A DNA stretch of 64,000 bases from JAWSVE01 sp050633885 (GCA_050633885.1 JBOEHK010000001.1:861873-925872); one strand, 5' to 3'. Numbered from the stretch's first letter, positions 17,872 through 26,237 are shown. The notes: generated from the sequence alone by a model not told the origin. Translations and numbers: made by a program.

Positions 17872-20082
17872 CTAGAAATTGGCAACCTTTTGGACTCTGT
17901 CACCTTCAAGTAATTTGATATAGTCCACCAAAACGTATCCAGTTTCATTGAGTACTGGGTCTTTAGCTGGATTGATTTCTTGTGGGCCAGAAAAGCTTCG
18001 CTCTTCATCTTCTTCATTTTCTTTTTCTTCGGCTGATTGAAACTCCTCAAGGGATTTATAAGCAGTTAAACCTTTGGCAAGGCGCCGTTTATTTTCGATG
18101 GAGAGACCTTTTTGCTTTATAGCCTCTTGATTGGCTTTACGCGTTTTTTCATTGAGAGAGATTGTCTTACGATTTGAATTTTCCTTAAATAAATCGGATT
18201 GATCGATTAAGAATACAAAATCGGGGTCTTTTTCTGCTCTTTTTTGATGAAGTGTTTGTAGATAAGGAAACATTTTTTCCAAATCGTAATACTTGGAGTG
18301 GGGGACTTCATGAATCTGATCCCATGGTAACGCATTATCATATGCACTCTCCCCAATTTCTTCTAAATCGATAAAGTCTGGGTAGTTAATATCTGGAACA
18401 ACTCCGCGATGCTGTGTACTGTCGCCAGAGACGCGATAAAATTTGGATTCAGTGATTTTTAATTGGCCTTGAGTCAGTGGCGATAAGGATTGCACGGTTC
18501 CTTTTCCAAAAGATTGATTTCCAACGATAAGTCCACGTTGATAATCCTGAATTGCACCGGCAAAAATTTCAGAAGCTGAAGCGCTGAGTCTGTTAATTAA
18601 GACAATGAGAGGGCCTCGATACTGCGCTAAGTTTCTTGATTGGCTATGTCGAGAAATTTTTTCATTGCTTTGCCGAATTTGTACAACAGGACCTGGATCG
18701 ATAAACAAATCCGTTAATTGCGTTGCTTCTTGTAACGAGCCGCCACCATTATCTCGAAGATCAAGAATTACTCCGTCCACATTTTCTTCTTCTAATTCTT
18801 TTAATAATTTAAAGACGTCGCGCGTTGTGCTTCGATAATTCGGATCTCGTTTGCGATAGGCATCAAAGTCGATATAAAAATTGGGTACATCAATAACCCC
18901 CACTTTAAAAACATTCTGGCCATCCGACAAATCAAAGACTGCCTTTTTGGCAGCTTGCTCTTCTAGTTTGACCGTGTCACGAGTGATTTTAATATTTTTG
19001 GTAAGATCTTCAGGTGTAAGCACTTTGAGGTTGACGACTGTATTTCTTTCGCCTCTTATCAGCTTAACCACATCATCCAAGCGCCAATCAATCACATCTT
19101 CAAGTTCACTATCAGCTTGACCTACGGCAATGATTCTATCCCCACGCTTTAAATCTCCTTGCTTATCAGCCGGTCCACCAGTGACAATGCGATCAACTTT
19201 TGTATATTCTTCGTCTGTTCTTAATACGGCGCCGATACCTTCAAGTTTTAACGACATATTAATGTTAAAGTTTTCAGCCTGACGCGGACCAAAATAGTTG
19301 GTGTGCGGATCGTAGAGTGTTGTTAACGCATTAATAATTGTTTCGTAGGCGTCTGAACTTTTTTGTTGTGAAAAACGATTTAATTGCATTTTGTAGCGTT
19401 TGATGAGAGTTTTTTTTGCTTCTTCTAATGTTTTATCTGTAAGCATCAAATTAAGTAGATTCGATTTTAAGCGCTTGTGCCACATTTGCGTGGCGGCGGC
19501 TTGATCTGTAGCCCATTCAGCGTCCTCAATGTCTAAAGGTAATGTTTCATCAACAGTAAAATCAAATTTTTGGTCTTCGTTTTCTAGACGAGTAATGATA
19601 GCTTCTAAACGTAATTCTACGCGATTGCGATATCGGTTATAGATCTTGAAGCTTTCGGATAGCTTTCCTGCTTTAAAGTCATCATCAAATTTAGTTTTAT
19701 GTTTGTTAAATTCTTTGATGTCACTCGCAAAGAAAAAAGATTTTCCAGGGTCAAGGGAATCAATATATTTAGTTAAGAATTTTTCTGATAAAGCATTATC
19801 AATCGGCATCTCTCGAAAATGCCTGTGCGTTAATGTCTGGACGATTTCTTTAGTCGTTTTAGACTGGCCTTCAGTGGGTTGTAACGTATCAAGTGTGACA
19901 TTACTGGATAAAGCATATGTCGGAGTGACTAGGAATAACGTTGAAGCGGTACAAAACCCAAAGATTTTTAAAAGGGTTTTAAATGAGCTGTGATACGTCT
20001 TGCACTGTAATTGTATAGTCATAAAGAGATCGCAAATAGGGGTAATTAAAAATGCTACTAAATAGAGTTCTCTATTAAGCAT
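17872..20082 (-). CDS. prc: Carboxy-terminal (tail-specific) processing protease
   Basis: 736 residues to the first ATG. A likelier start is ATG 20022, which puts a good signal peptide (LLKIFGFCTASTLFLVTPTYALSS) near the N-terminus and gives 716 residues. It degrades or trims periplasmic proteins at their C-termini. A PDZ domain (LEGIGAVLRTDEEYTKVDRI, GDLKRGDRIIAVGQ) precedes the S41 peptidase domain with the catalytic Ser in NRLSASASEIFAG and Lys in GNQSFGKGTVQ. The C-terminal DUF3340-like region is highly charged, ending with a coiled acidic stretch (EEKENEEDEERS). The family is normally about 680 residues. Confidence 0.96.
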   Translation of the reverse strand: MLNRELYLVAFLITPICDLFMTIQLQCKTYHSSFKTLLKIFGFCTASTLFLVTPTYALSSNVTLDTLQPTEGQSKTTKEIVQTLTHRHFREMPIDNALSEKFLTKYIDSLDPGKSFFFASDIKEFNKHKTKFDDDFKAGKLSESFKIYNRYRNRVELRLEAIITRLENEDQKFDFTVDETLPLDIEDAEWATDQAAATQMWHKRLKSNLLNLMLTDKTLEEAKKTLIKRYKMQLNRFSQQKSSDAYETIINALTTLYDPHTNYFGPRQAENFNINMSLKLEGIGAVLRTDEEYTKVDRIVTGGPADKQGDLKRGDRIIAVGQADSELEDVIDWRLDDVVKLIRGERNTVVNLKVLTPEDLTKNIKITRDTVKLEEQAAKKAVFDLSDGQNVFKVGVIDVPNFYIDFDAYRKRDPNYRSTTRDVFKLLKELEEENVDGVILDLRDNGGGSLQEATQLTDLFIDPGPVVQIRQSNEKISRHSQSRNLAQYRGPLIVLINRLSASASEIFAGAIQDYQRGLIVGNQSFGKGTVQSLSPLTQGQLKITESKFYRVSGDSTQHRGVVPDINYPDFIDLEEIGESAYDNALPWDQIHEVPHSKYYDLEKMFPYLQTLHQKRAEKDPDFVFLIDQSDLFKENSNRKTISLNEKTRKANQEAIKQKGLSIENKRRLAKGLTAYKSLEEFQSAEEKENEEDEERSFSGPQEINPAKDPVLNETGYVLVDYIKLLEGDRVQKVANF

Positions 20083-20456
20083 GATGAAACTAGGAAATTC
20101 AATCAGATACGTCTTAAATTCTAGACCCGATCACGAAGAAAACCCTGTATTTTATAGTTTAATTCTAGGCTTATTTGACAGCAAATCTTCACAATATATC
20201 CTTAAAGCTCATTATTTGATCGACTGATATAAGGTTAGCGTGAAGGGCGTTTCTATTGCCTGAAAAGTAGCCAATATTGACTCATAAACATACCGATATA
20301 GAGAGAGTCGGCCGATAATGCTCTGGAAATGGCTGGGAATACCCTTAAAAATGAAATTCATATTCTCAGTGGGCAAAAATTCAAGTAGAATCGCGTCTCT
20401 TTTAAGCTAAGACGAATGACTATTTATCCTTTCTTAAATCTTTCTTAGTTTATTCC
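20083..20456. other. Intergenic region between prc and tRNA-Arg
   Basis: 374 bases with no supported gene. It should hold the prc promoter (minus) and the tRNA promoter (plus). No other structure was recognised. Confidence 0.5.
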
Positions 20457-20533
20457 GCACCCGTAGCTCAGCTGGATAGAGTAGGTGGCTTCGAACCACT
20501 TGGTCGGGAGTTCGAATCTCTCCGGGTGCGCCA
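20457..20533 (+). tRNA. tRNA-Arg (anticodon TCG)
   Basis: A full 77-base cloverleaf: acceptor stem GCACCCG with CGGGTGC, D arm GCTC/GAGT, anticodon stem GGTGG/CCACT around loop CTTCGAA (anticodon TCG), T arm GGGAG-TTCGAAT-CTCTC, discriminator G and encoded CCA. It reads CGA codons, with wobble to others of the box. Its 3' half is repeated downstream, which marks it as an integration target. Confidence 0.97.
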
Positions 20534-20539
20534 TACATG

Positions 20540-20575
20540 AAACCCTCGCCCAAAAAGGTGGGGGTTTTCTATATG
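20540..20575 (+). terminator. Terminator after tRNA-Arg
   Basis: AAACCCTCGCC pairs with GGTGGGGGTTT (11 bp including G-T pairs) around CAAAAA, followed by T, starting 7 bases after the tRNA. Confidence 0.8.
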
Positions 20576-20762
20576 GGTACTGTGTGGATTTGAATTTCAA
20601 GGTTTAAGGTCTAAGGTTCAAAGTTCAACAAAAACGCCGTGAGCTTTTGGGGCAGCGACAAAAGCGCTGTCCGCAGTGTGAGTGCCAAGGAAGACACGAA
20701 TCACTAATTACGATAGTAAAAAGTGTCTGTTTTTTTATGTTTCACATCTCGTGTTTTGGTAA

Positions 20763-21152
20763 TTAAAAATATTCAAGCGGAATTCCTTCGTTGTTTTTTA
20801 TCAAAGCAAACATATTTTTTTCTATCCAGCGATCAAATGAGCAAATTTTCCCCCTTAATTCTTTACCAAGTGAAGTTAGTTGATATTCCACGTGTGGTGG
20901 TACCGTTCCCATATCTATCCGTCTAACCAAGTTCATTTGCTCAAGATCACGCAAGCTTTGGGTTAGCATCTTTTGGGAAATGCCTTTTAGATGCCTTAAC
21001 AACTCACCATTTCTCCAGCGCTTCTCATCTAGTGCATCGATTATTAAAAGATTCCATTTTCCCGACAAAACGCCAATTAAATAACGAGCCGGACAAGTGT
21101 CGTTAAATACATTGGGTTTAGCTTGGGCAGGATTTTTAGGCAGCTGATACAC
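20763..21152 (-). CDS. HxlR-family transcriptional regulator
   Basis: 129 residues. A typical HxlR winged helix: the CPARYLIGVLSGKWNLLIID start with the redox-type Cys near residue 20, then GELLRHLKGISQKMLTQSLRDL and VEYQLTSLGKEL. Such regulators often sense electrophiles or oxidants through the N-terminal Cys. It is divergent (about 125 bp) from the AhpD-like gene, which is its likely target. It lies inside the region bounded by tRNA-Arg and a copy of its 3' end, so it is probably island cargo. Confidence 0.9.
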   Translation of the reverse strand: MYQLPKNPAQAKPNVFNDTCPARYLIGVLSGKWNLLIIDALDEKRWRNGELLRHLKGISQKMLTQSLRDLEQMNLVRRIDMGTVPPHVEYQLTSLGKELRGKICSFDRWIEKNMFALIKNNEGIPLEYF

Positions 21153-21276
21153 ATTTATATCCTTAAATTTAATAGTTACTAAAAAGTGCGTACTGGTGTA
21201 TTGGTTACTATGCGAATAATATCAATCATTCAAATCATTTACGAATACTTTGATTAACTCAAAGAAGAGGTAGGTA

Positions 21277-21831
21277 ATGTTTAAGGCAGTAAATCCAGAA
21301 CAAGTGACAGGTCCAACTGCAGAAGCGTTCGATGAAGCAAAATCACAATTTGGTTCCGTTATAAATTTATTTCGTGTGGCAGGTAATGCTCCCAATGTCC
21401 TGAAAGGTATATTGGCTTTTAACAAAGAAGTGGCAAGCTCTTGTGAATTGTCAAATCAGCAAGTGGAACTGGTTGCAATGTTAACCTCAGCGCTTAACCA
21501 TTGTGATTACTGCGTCAATGTGCATATGCAAGTAGGAAAAATGTATGGGCTAACAGAACAGCAATTACTAGGCGCGATGGCTGGCTCCGCAAGTAATACA
21601 GGAGATCAAGCGTTGCTTGATTTTACTGATGAAGTTGTTCGCAAGCGGGGACGTGTTGCTGAAAAAGTATTAAAAGCTGCGCTAGATGCTGGCTTTAGTA
21701 AAAAGGCATTACTTGAAGTTATTGGCATTGTTGGGATTTATACAAGCTTGCAATACATTCGGCATGTTGCAAATCCAGAAAATGATTTTCCAGTTGTTGA
21801 ACAGTTTGAGTCGAGTAAGTTTGGTGCTTAA
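21277..21831 (+). CDS. Carboxymuconolactone decarboxylase / AhpD-like alkylhydroperoxidase
   Basis: 184 residues with the AhpD-type redox motif E-x11-C-x2-C-x3-H: Glu64, Cys76, Cys79, His83 in the segment ELVAMLTSALNHCDYCVNVH. It is likely a cytoplasmic peroxidase-like protein using the Cys pair. A strong GAGGTAGGT ribosome site precedes ATG 21277. It is paired with a divergent HxlR regulator, a common arrangement for oxidant or quinone-stress cassettes. It lies between tRNA-Arg and its duplicated 3' end. Confidence 0.92.
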   Translation: MFKAVNPEQVTGPTAEAFDEAKSQFGSVINLFRVAGNAPNVLKGILAFNKEVASSCELSNQQVELVAMLTSALNHCDYCVNVHMQVGKMYGLTEQQLLGAMAGSASNTGDQALLDFTDEVVRKRGRVAEKVLKAALDAGFSKKALLEVIGIVGIYTSLQYIRHVANPENDFPVVEQFESSKFGA

Positions 21832-21971
21832 TATTTAGTGATAAAACATTCTGGAGTGCCAGATCCATTCCGACAAATTTCTGACAACAGTAGTGCTTTG
21901 TGGTGCAAATTGGAAACGGACGACGTTTTAAAGCCTAATAAAATCAATAACCTACAATTAATCATGATCCA

Positions 21972-22013
21972 TCGAACCACTTGGTCGGGAGTTCTAATCT
22001 CTCCAGCTCACCA
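21972..22013 (+). repeat. Duplicated 3' half of tRNA-Arg (attachment-site scar)
   Basis: Matches tRNA-Arg from 20491 to its CCA end. The first 34 bases (TCGAACCACT through CTCTCC) differ at one position, and the last bases diverge but still end in CCA. The copies are direct repeats about 1.48 kb apart and flank the HxlR/AhpD pair. This is the arrangement left when an element integrates into a tRNA 3' end. Confidence 0.88.
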
Positions 22014-22057
22014 AACGCCCTTAAACAACACGCGCCCAAACGATTTTTGTGTGGGGC

Positions 22058-22115
22058 TTTTTTATTTGCTTTCCCTCCGAGATTTAGAACCAAATTCCGT
22101 GGAGTTCGACAAAAT
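22058..22115 (+). repeat. Direct repeat, copy 1 (second copy at 24217-24272)
   Basis: The segment around TTTTTATTTGCTTTCCCTCC (then GAGATTTAGAACCAAA and GAGTTCGACAAAA) recurs about 2.15 kb downstream with a few substitutions and small gaps. It lies just after a tRNA 3'-end scar and is probably part of the same family of island ends. Confidence 0.7.
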
Positions 22116-22431
22116 TTATAAAACCCATCCATGAGTTTCACCCTCCGGGCCTCGCAACAAAACGCTCGGTCAAATTTGCTCCAGGCAAATTTGTGTCAGG
22201 AGCGATTTTGGTCAGCGCCTCAAAGTAGCTGCCCCGAAGGGGAGACCGTTATGGAGGGCGCGAATCACTAAACGGCAGGAAAACCGTTTTGAACTTCAGC
22301 GTATTTGCGGGCAAGTTGACGCTCCTACAAAACTTGCATAAACACCAGCCATGGTGAAAAAGCCCGAGGCCTCTGTTACTAATTGCATCAGCAATTTGAA
22401 CAAGGAACGAAGTAACGAAGCCCCGTAGGGA

Positions 22432-22477
22432 CGATAAAATCTTACGAGATTTTATCGTTCATCTCTCCGGGGGCGTC
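22432..22477 (+). repeat. Hairpin plus tRNA-Arg 3'-end-like scar, copy A
   Basis: A perfect stem (CGATAAAATCT / AGATTTTATCG) followed by ATCTCTCCGGGGGCGTCA, which resembles the tRNA-Arg 3' end (ATCTCTCCGGGTGCGCCA). The same hairpin-plus-scar order recurs at 24324-24372. Confidence 0.75.
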
Positions 22478-23224
22478 AATATCAAAGGGTTAGCTGGTGA
22501 AGAACCGCTGAGCCTTTTTTCTTTTCCGACATTTGCTGTTTGATTTCGTTTTAATACCGTTAATGTTGGTGTCTGGGCGATGTTGCGATTAACGACTTTT
22601 TCTACAACGTCAATTAATTATGTTAACTCCGGCGCGGTTTAAAGGGTCGTTATATCGCCATTTGCGTGTCCGAGTAATGCTTTGTGGGTTTCCAAAGCTA
22701 TACCGGCACTCCGCAATCGTCTCCCATACGAATGACTCAAATTGGGCACGCCTTTGAGAATTTCTTTTTCAGGTGGAAATCCAGCTAAATGCCAACAACG
22801 TTTCCATGCGCTATTGTGAAGCTTAGTCAGTGGCTTTCCGAGATAAGTAAAAACATTTTCAGAGTGCAAACGACGCCTTGCTTCAATCACCTTTCGAGCC
22901 ACAGAATTCAGAACAGCGACTCGGTCGTTTTTTGTTCTTGTAACTGATTCCGGTAGTACAAATACAGAAGCACCCAATTCAGAAACAAACACTTCCCATT
23001 GCCAATTAAGCTGACAAACCTACTGCTCGGAGGCCTGTATTCACTGCAAATAAAGCCGCTTCCGCAAGGTGTTTTGGCAACAGCTGAAAAAACTCGTCTT
23101 GTTTTATCCAAGACAGTGGATCAATACTGGGCAAAGGCGCCGGCTTCATATATATACAATAGGATTGACCCCTAGAGATAGATAGCGTGGGGTTGTCATG
23201 TTTATGAAGGTTGGATGCCGTCAA
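22459..23224 (-). pseudogene. Tyrosine-recombinase (integrase) remnant
   Basis: Pieces of one integrase lie in different frames. An upstream piece holds LPKHLAEAALFAVNTGLR, the helix before catalytic Arg I. A frameshift near 23020 breaks REQEVCQL-type sequence, then the frame continues as NWQWEVFVSELGASVFVLP. The C-terminal catalytic part (LSHSYGRRLRSAG, LLGHANGDITT) is kept to 22639, where another frameshift removes the HY motif. A recognisable tail (VVEKVVNRNIAQTPTLTVLK) follows in another frame with an internal TAA and ends at a TGA inside the tRNA-like scar. The N-terminal arm-binding domain is missing. It is clearly inactive and was probably the enzyme of an island that used tRNA-Arg. 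Confidence 0.9.
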
Positions 23225-24042
23225 TTATTATTCTTTTGACGGCGGCGTCCTTTGAGAAAGCCAATACCCAGTAAACCGGCAAGGTACAAGGGTAAGGCGG
23301 CAGGTAGTGGAACAACAAATTCTTCTTGAGACACAAAGCCGGAGATACCCACGGAGGAATTGGCGGAAAGGTTAAAGCTGATCAATACCGACATCATGTC
23401 GTAATCGGTGCTGCCGGATATGATGCTGTTAGCGGTGTAGACAGGCGAATTCATGGTTTGCGGCCCGCCAGTAAAAAAGAATCGCTCACCGACATCCACT
23501 TCCTTGTCTAAGGCCCCCAGCCCACCTATATCATTGTCCACATCGCTGGCAGTCAGTACAGTGGAAGTAAACGCTGGCTGGATTTGCGCCCCGGCATTGC
23601 TTAAAGAAGTCAAGGAGTAGGAAATCGAGGAGGCCACTTCGATTTGTCCACCGATACTGATGGGCAGGTCAAAAGCAAAGGCAAAGGATTGCGCGCTGGC
23701 ACCGGTGGTGGCACCCAGGCCAAAGCCAAGAATGGGATCGGCGTTGCCATATACCGAGGAAACTCGGATTTGACCACCGTTGCCCATGTTCCACATCAGG
23801 CCGGACCCCGTGCTCATGCCGCCACCGCGAATATTCCCTTCCAGGTCTAAACGAATATCGCCGGTTTCTGCGTCGTAAATTATTTGACCGCCACCCACTT
23901 CCTGATCAAAATTATTTCCCACGTAAATGGAAAAGTTACTAGTACACTCATCGTCACCACAGGGCACAATGGAACCCGCATAAGCGCTAATTGAAAAACA
24001 AACGACGATCGTTATTATTAACCCACGCAAATAAATAGCCAC
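23221..24042 (-). CDS. Exported protein with a VPLPA-type PEP-CTERM sorting signal
   Basis: 273 residues if started at GTG 24042, which has GGAG upstream and begins directly at a signal peptide (VAIYLRGLIITIVVCFSISAYAG); an ATG at 24105 would add 21 residues that look unlike a signal. The mature part is rich in Gly, Ser and Asp with beta-type repeats. The C-terminus reads VPLPAALPLYLAGLLGIGFL followed by KGRRRQK: motif, hydrophobic helix and basic tail, the tripartite signal processed by exosortases. The gene is visibly richer in G+C than its neighbours, as expected for transferred cargo. No exosortase is seen in the window. Confidence 0.75.
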   Translation of the reverse strand: MAIYLRGLIITIVVCFSISAYAGSIVPCGDDECTSNFSIYVGNNFDQEVGGGQIIYDAETGDIRLDLEGNIRGGGMSTGSGLMWNMGNGGQIRVSSVYGNADPILGFGLGATTGASAQSFAFAFDLPISIGGQIEVASSISYSLTSLSNAGAQIQPAFTSTVLTASDVDNDIGGLGALDKEVDVGERFFFTGGPQTMNSPVYTANSIISGSTDYDMMSVLISFNLSANSSVGISGFVSQEEFVVPLPAALPLYLAGLLGIGFLKGRRRQKNNN

Positions 24043-24216
24043 AAATGTTTCTCCATTCCCAGTAGTTTGAGTCGATGGCACCATGTTAACGGTGCGAAAT
24101 GACAAGAGAGTGACCGTTCAGTGACAAGGGAAAATTTACCTTAAATAAATAGTTTTGATTAAGCCCTTGGTGAAATGTTTGTCGCGCAAAAGTAATACAA
24201 TTGTCCAACCTTCTCC

Positions 24217-24272
24217 TTTTTTATTTGTTTTCCCTCCGAGGTTTGAAACCAAACCCCGAGTTCGACAAAAAT
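24217..24272 (+). repeat. Direct repeat, copy 2 (first copy at 22058-22115)
   Basis: TTTTTATTTGTTTTCCCTCC followed by GAGGTTTGAAACCAAA and GAGTTCGACAAAA, matching copy 1 with a few changes. Confidence 0.7.
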
Positions 24273-24323
24273 GCAGGACAGCATTTTTGGACAGCGTAAC
24301 GAAGTGAAGCTGCCCCGAAGGGG

Positions 24324-24372
24324 GTGATAAAACTTTAGGAGGTTTTATCGTTAATCTCTCCAGGTGTGCCAA
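24324..24372 (+). repeat. Hairpin plus tRNA-Arg 3'-end-like scar, copy B
   Basis: TGATAAAACTTTAGGAGGTT then TTATCGTTAATCTCTCC and AGGTGTGCCA. It aligns base for base with copy A at 22432-22477 and with the tRNA-Arg 3' end. It probably marks the distal end of the island series. Confidence 0.78.
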
Positions 24373-24489
24373 TTTAACGAGTTAGTGGATTAACGTCCGC
24401 TATTCTATTTTCGAACTTCCGACACTTTCCGACATATATAATATACCCTCTCAAAAACGTCTAAATTTCTTTAGCAAAAATTACTGGCT

Positions 24490-24798
24490 TCAAACACTTA
24501 AAAATTTCCCCTTGAGCACCCAAACTAAGATTGAGTAGCCAATCGCAGTCAAACTAATTGAAATCGGTAAGGCAATATAAAAATGAACTTTTAATTTTAA
24601 CAATACAGGTAGAGATACAAAAAGCATCAGAGAGGGGATAACCAGCCAGAATATTTGCTTGGATAGCTCACTAATTTTAGTAACATCTCCAGTGTCTATG
24701 TAAAGCCAAATAAAAGCCAACACTGAAATTAAAGGTATAGAAGCAATGACGGCGCCCATCAAAGAGTTTCGTTTGGCAAGTTCAGCAACAACTACCAC
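24490..24798 (-). CDS. DUF3147-like small membrane protein, start uncertain
   Basis: 102 residues from GTG 24798, with three to four hydrophobic helices (LMGAVIASIPLISVLAFIWL, IFWLVIPSLMLFVSLPVLLK, FYIALPISISLTAIGYSILV). AKRNSLMGAVIASIPL is typical of DUF3147 membrane proteins. In frame upstream the sequence continues as a good N-terminal helix (VIKVIISAIL) back to ATG 24840, but the fourth codon after that ATG is TAG (24829-24831). Either the gene carries a nonsense change right after its old start, or it starts at an internal codon. It follows hupE-like and small exported genes on the same strand. Confidence 0.7.
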   Translation of the reverse strand: MVVVAELAKRNSLMGAVIASIPLISVLAFIWLYIDTGDVTKISELSKQIFWLVIPSLMLFVSLPVLLKLKVHFYIALPISISLTAIGYSILVWVLKGKFLSV

Positions 24799-24895
24799 TA
24801 AAATCGCTGAAATAATTACTTTGATTACCTAGTAAATCATGAGCCCGGTGTCTTAAATCTTTGAAGTTAATCTAACGAGTCCAACCTTGGATAAA

Positions 24896-25258
24896 TTAAG
24901 GGTTCAACTTAGGAAAGTTACCGTTAAAGTTTGCATCAAATAAATCACCCGTAGATGACATTAACACATACAATGTTTTTGCTTCGGCTTCATTGCTAAC
25001 TGCGACAATGAAGTAACCTTTACCAGACATATGTATTTTGGTGTCGGAGCCAGTCAATACACTCCAGCTCTCCGGCAGCTTGCCAAATCCTAAGCCGGAA
25101 TCTACCTCGGAAAATACTTTTGCTGCTTTTAAACCGGCAATTTGCGCATCCATTTCAGTCATTGCTTGTTTGGGGTGTTCGTGGTCACCGTGACTAAATA
25201 CTAGCTGTGCTGACAATAACAAAGTAAATATTAGTGAGTATTGAATTAAAGTTTTCAT
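24896..25258 (-). CDS. Small exported protein with a His/Asp-rich N-terminus
   Basis: 120 residues with a clear signal peptide (LIQYSLIFTLLLSAQLVFS). The mature protein starts HGDHEHPKQ, a possible metal-binding segment. The rest (LGFGKLPESWSVL, GKGYFIVAVSNEAEAKTLYV, DLFDANFNGNFPKL) looks like one compact soluble domain. It lies 30 bp downstream of the HupE/UreJ-like gene on the same strand and follows a remnant of a metal-efflux pump gene, so a periplasmic role in metal handling is a reasonable guess. I do not assign a named family. Confidence 0.75.
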   Translation of the reverse strand: MKTLIQYSLIFTLLLSAQLVFSHGDHEHPKQAMTEMDAQIAGLKAAKVFSEVDSGLGFGKLPESWSVLTGSDTKIHMSGKGYFIVAVSNEAEAKTLYVLMSSTGDLFDANFNGNFPKLNP

Positions 25259-25288
25259 AGCGGATTCTCTTTTGGGTTAACGAGAGTT

Positions 25289-26230
25289 TTAATGAGAGTG
25301 AGTGGTACCGTCATCGTGGGTATGGGTTTGTGCATCTTCAGTTTGGGCTGCTGGTTCTTCTGTGATTGTTGTCGTTGATTTGGTAGCGTTGCCAAGTTCG
25401 GATAAATTAATCCGGCGCGGATAGTTTTCCAAAGGGTTCTGTACTTGATTAACGTTCATGTCTTGATGCACATGATAGTGGTCATCTTGGTTAATCGGAA
25501 ATTCTTCATTGTGGACGGTATGCTGATAACCGTGCAGCTGCATGAGTAGTAGTAGGCCGCCCACAATCATTAAGCTCACATTGGCTGCATTACTAAAGCG
25601 GCCAAAGGATTGAGTTTTACGCCAACCCATTAATAAAAATAGCATGACTGTTAAGGCCAATACCTGTCCAACCTCCACACCGACATTAAACGCTAAAATA
25701 CGTAACACAATGCCGTCTTCACCCAAGGGTAGTTGTTGCAAGCGTGTTGATAAGCCAAAACCGTGAATTAAGCCGAAAGCAAATACCATCCAGATTAAGT
25801 TGGGTGCGTTTGTATTTAGATATTTTTTAAAGCCGTCCAGGTTGTCAAAAGCTTTGTAACACACGGTCAGAGCAATGACGGCGTCGACTAAATAGTAATT
25901 AGCTTGAATGCTGTAAATTGTTGCAAAAATTAAAGTAATACAATGACCGATGGTAAACGCGGTAATAAATTTTAAGATGTCCAAAAAGCGAGTGAGAAAA
26001 AAGATTACGCCAAATAAAAACAGTAGGTGATCGTAGCCGGTCAGCATGTGGGTCGCGCCCAAACGAACGTACTCAAAATAACCGGCATTCAACATGCGGA
26101 TTTGATCTTCTTCGGACATGCCGTGGCCAAAGACACTATTGCTGATAAACGCGAGTGCGGAAATACTCAATAATCCTAAAGTCGTTTTGTTCACAAGACT
26201 GCGCCTTCTAAGTCGTTGTTGTGTGTTCAT
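25289..26230 (-). CDS. HupE/UreJ-family membrane protein
   Basis: 313 residues from ATG 26230; a longer frame to 26353 runs over the remnant of another gene and is rejected as the start. A signal-like segment is followed by HGMSEE, then six to seven membrane helices with the family features HMLTGYDHLLFLFGVIFFL, IKFITAFTIGHCITL-type helices and FGLIHGFGLS. HupE/UreJ members carry nickel or other divalent metals. This longer subfamily is common in metal-efflux clusters. The His-rich C-terminal tail (HTHDDGTTHSH) supports metal contact. The substrate is not certain. Confidence 0.85.
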   Translation of the reverse strand: MNTQQRLRRRSLVNKTTLGLLSISALAFISNSVFGHGMSEEDQIRMLNAGYFEYVRLGATHMLTGYDHLLFLFGVIFFLTRFLDILKFITAFTIGHCITLIFATIYSIQANYYLVDAVIALTVCYKAFDNLDGFKKYLNTNAPNLIWMVFAFGLIHGFGLSTRLQQLPLGEDGIVLRILAFNVGVEVGQVLALTVMLFLLMGWRKTQSFGRFSNAANVSLMIVGGLLLLMQLHGYQHTVHNEEFPINQDDHYHVHQDMNVNQVQNPLENYPRRINLSELGNATKSTTTITEEPAAQTEDAQTHTHDDGTTHSH

Positions 26231-26237
26231 TATTGTT

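Larger units (their letters stand above)
21832..22458. other. Non-coding island junction region
   Basis: About 630 bases with no credible gene. It holds a copy of the tRNA-Arg 3' half (21972-22013), a block repeated at 24217 (from 22058), a perfect hairpin CAAATTTGC-tccag-GCAAATTTG (about 22172-22195) and a second perfect hairpin (22432-22457). The make-up fits stacked attachment-site scars rather than genes. Confidence 0.6.
24043..24489. other. Intergenic region with island-end repeats
   Basis: About 450 bases without a supported gene. The first 60 hold the promoter of the PEP-CTERM-type gene. A repeat block at 24217-24272 and a hairpin-plus-tRNA scar at 24324-24372 match those at 22058 and 22432. 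A minus-strand frame at 24136-24372 crosses these repeats and is not considered real. Confidence 0.5.

Noticed and set aside
21972..22013. A second tRNA gene
   Set aside because: Only the 3' half is present; the acceptor 5' strand and D arm are missing, so it is an attachment-site scar, not a tRNA.
21838..22134. Plus-strand frame of 98 codons after the AhpD-like gene
   Set aside because: It crosses the duplicated tRNA-Arg 3' end and a repeat block, so it is a chance frame.
24136..24372. Minus-strand frame of 78 codons
   Set aside because: It reads through the island-end repeats and the tRNA-like scar, with no family features or start signal.
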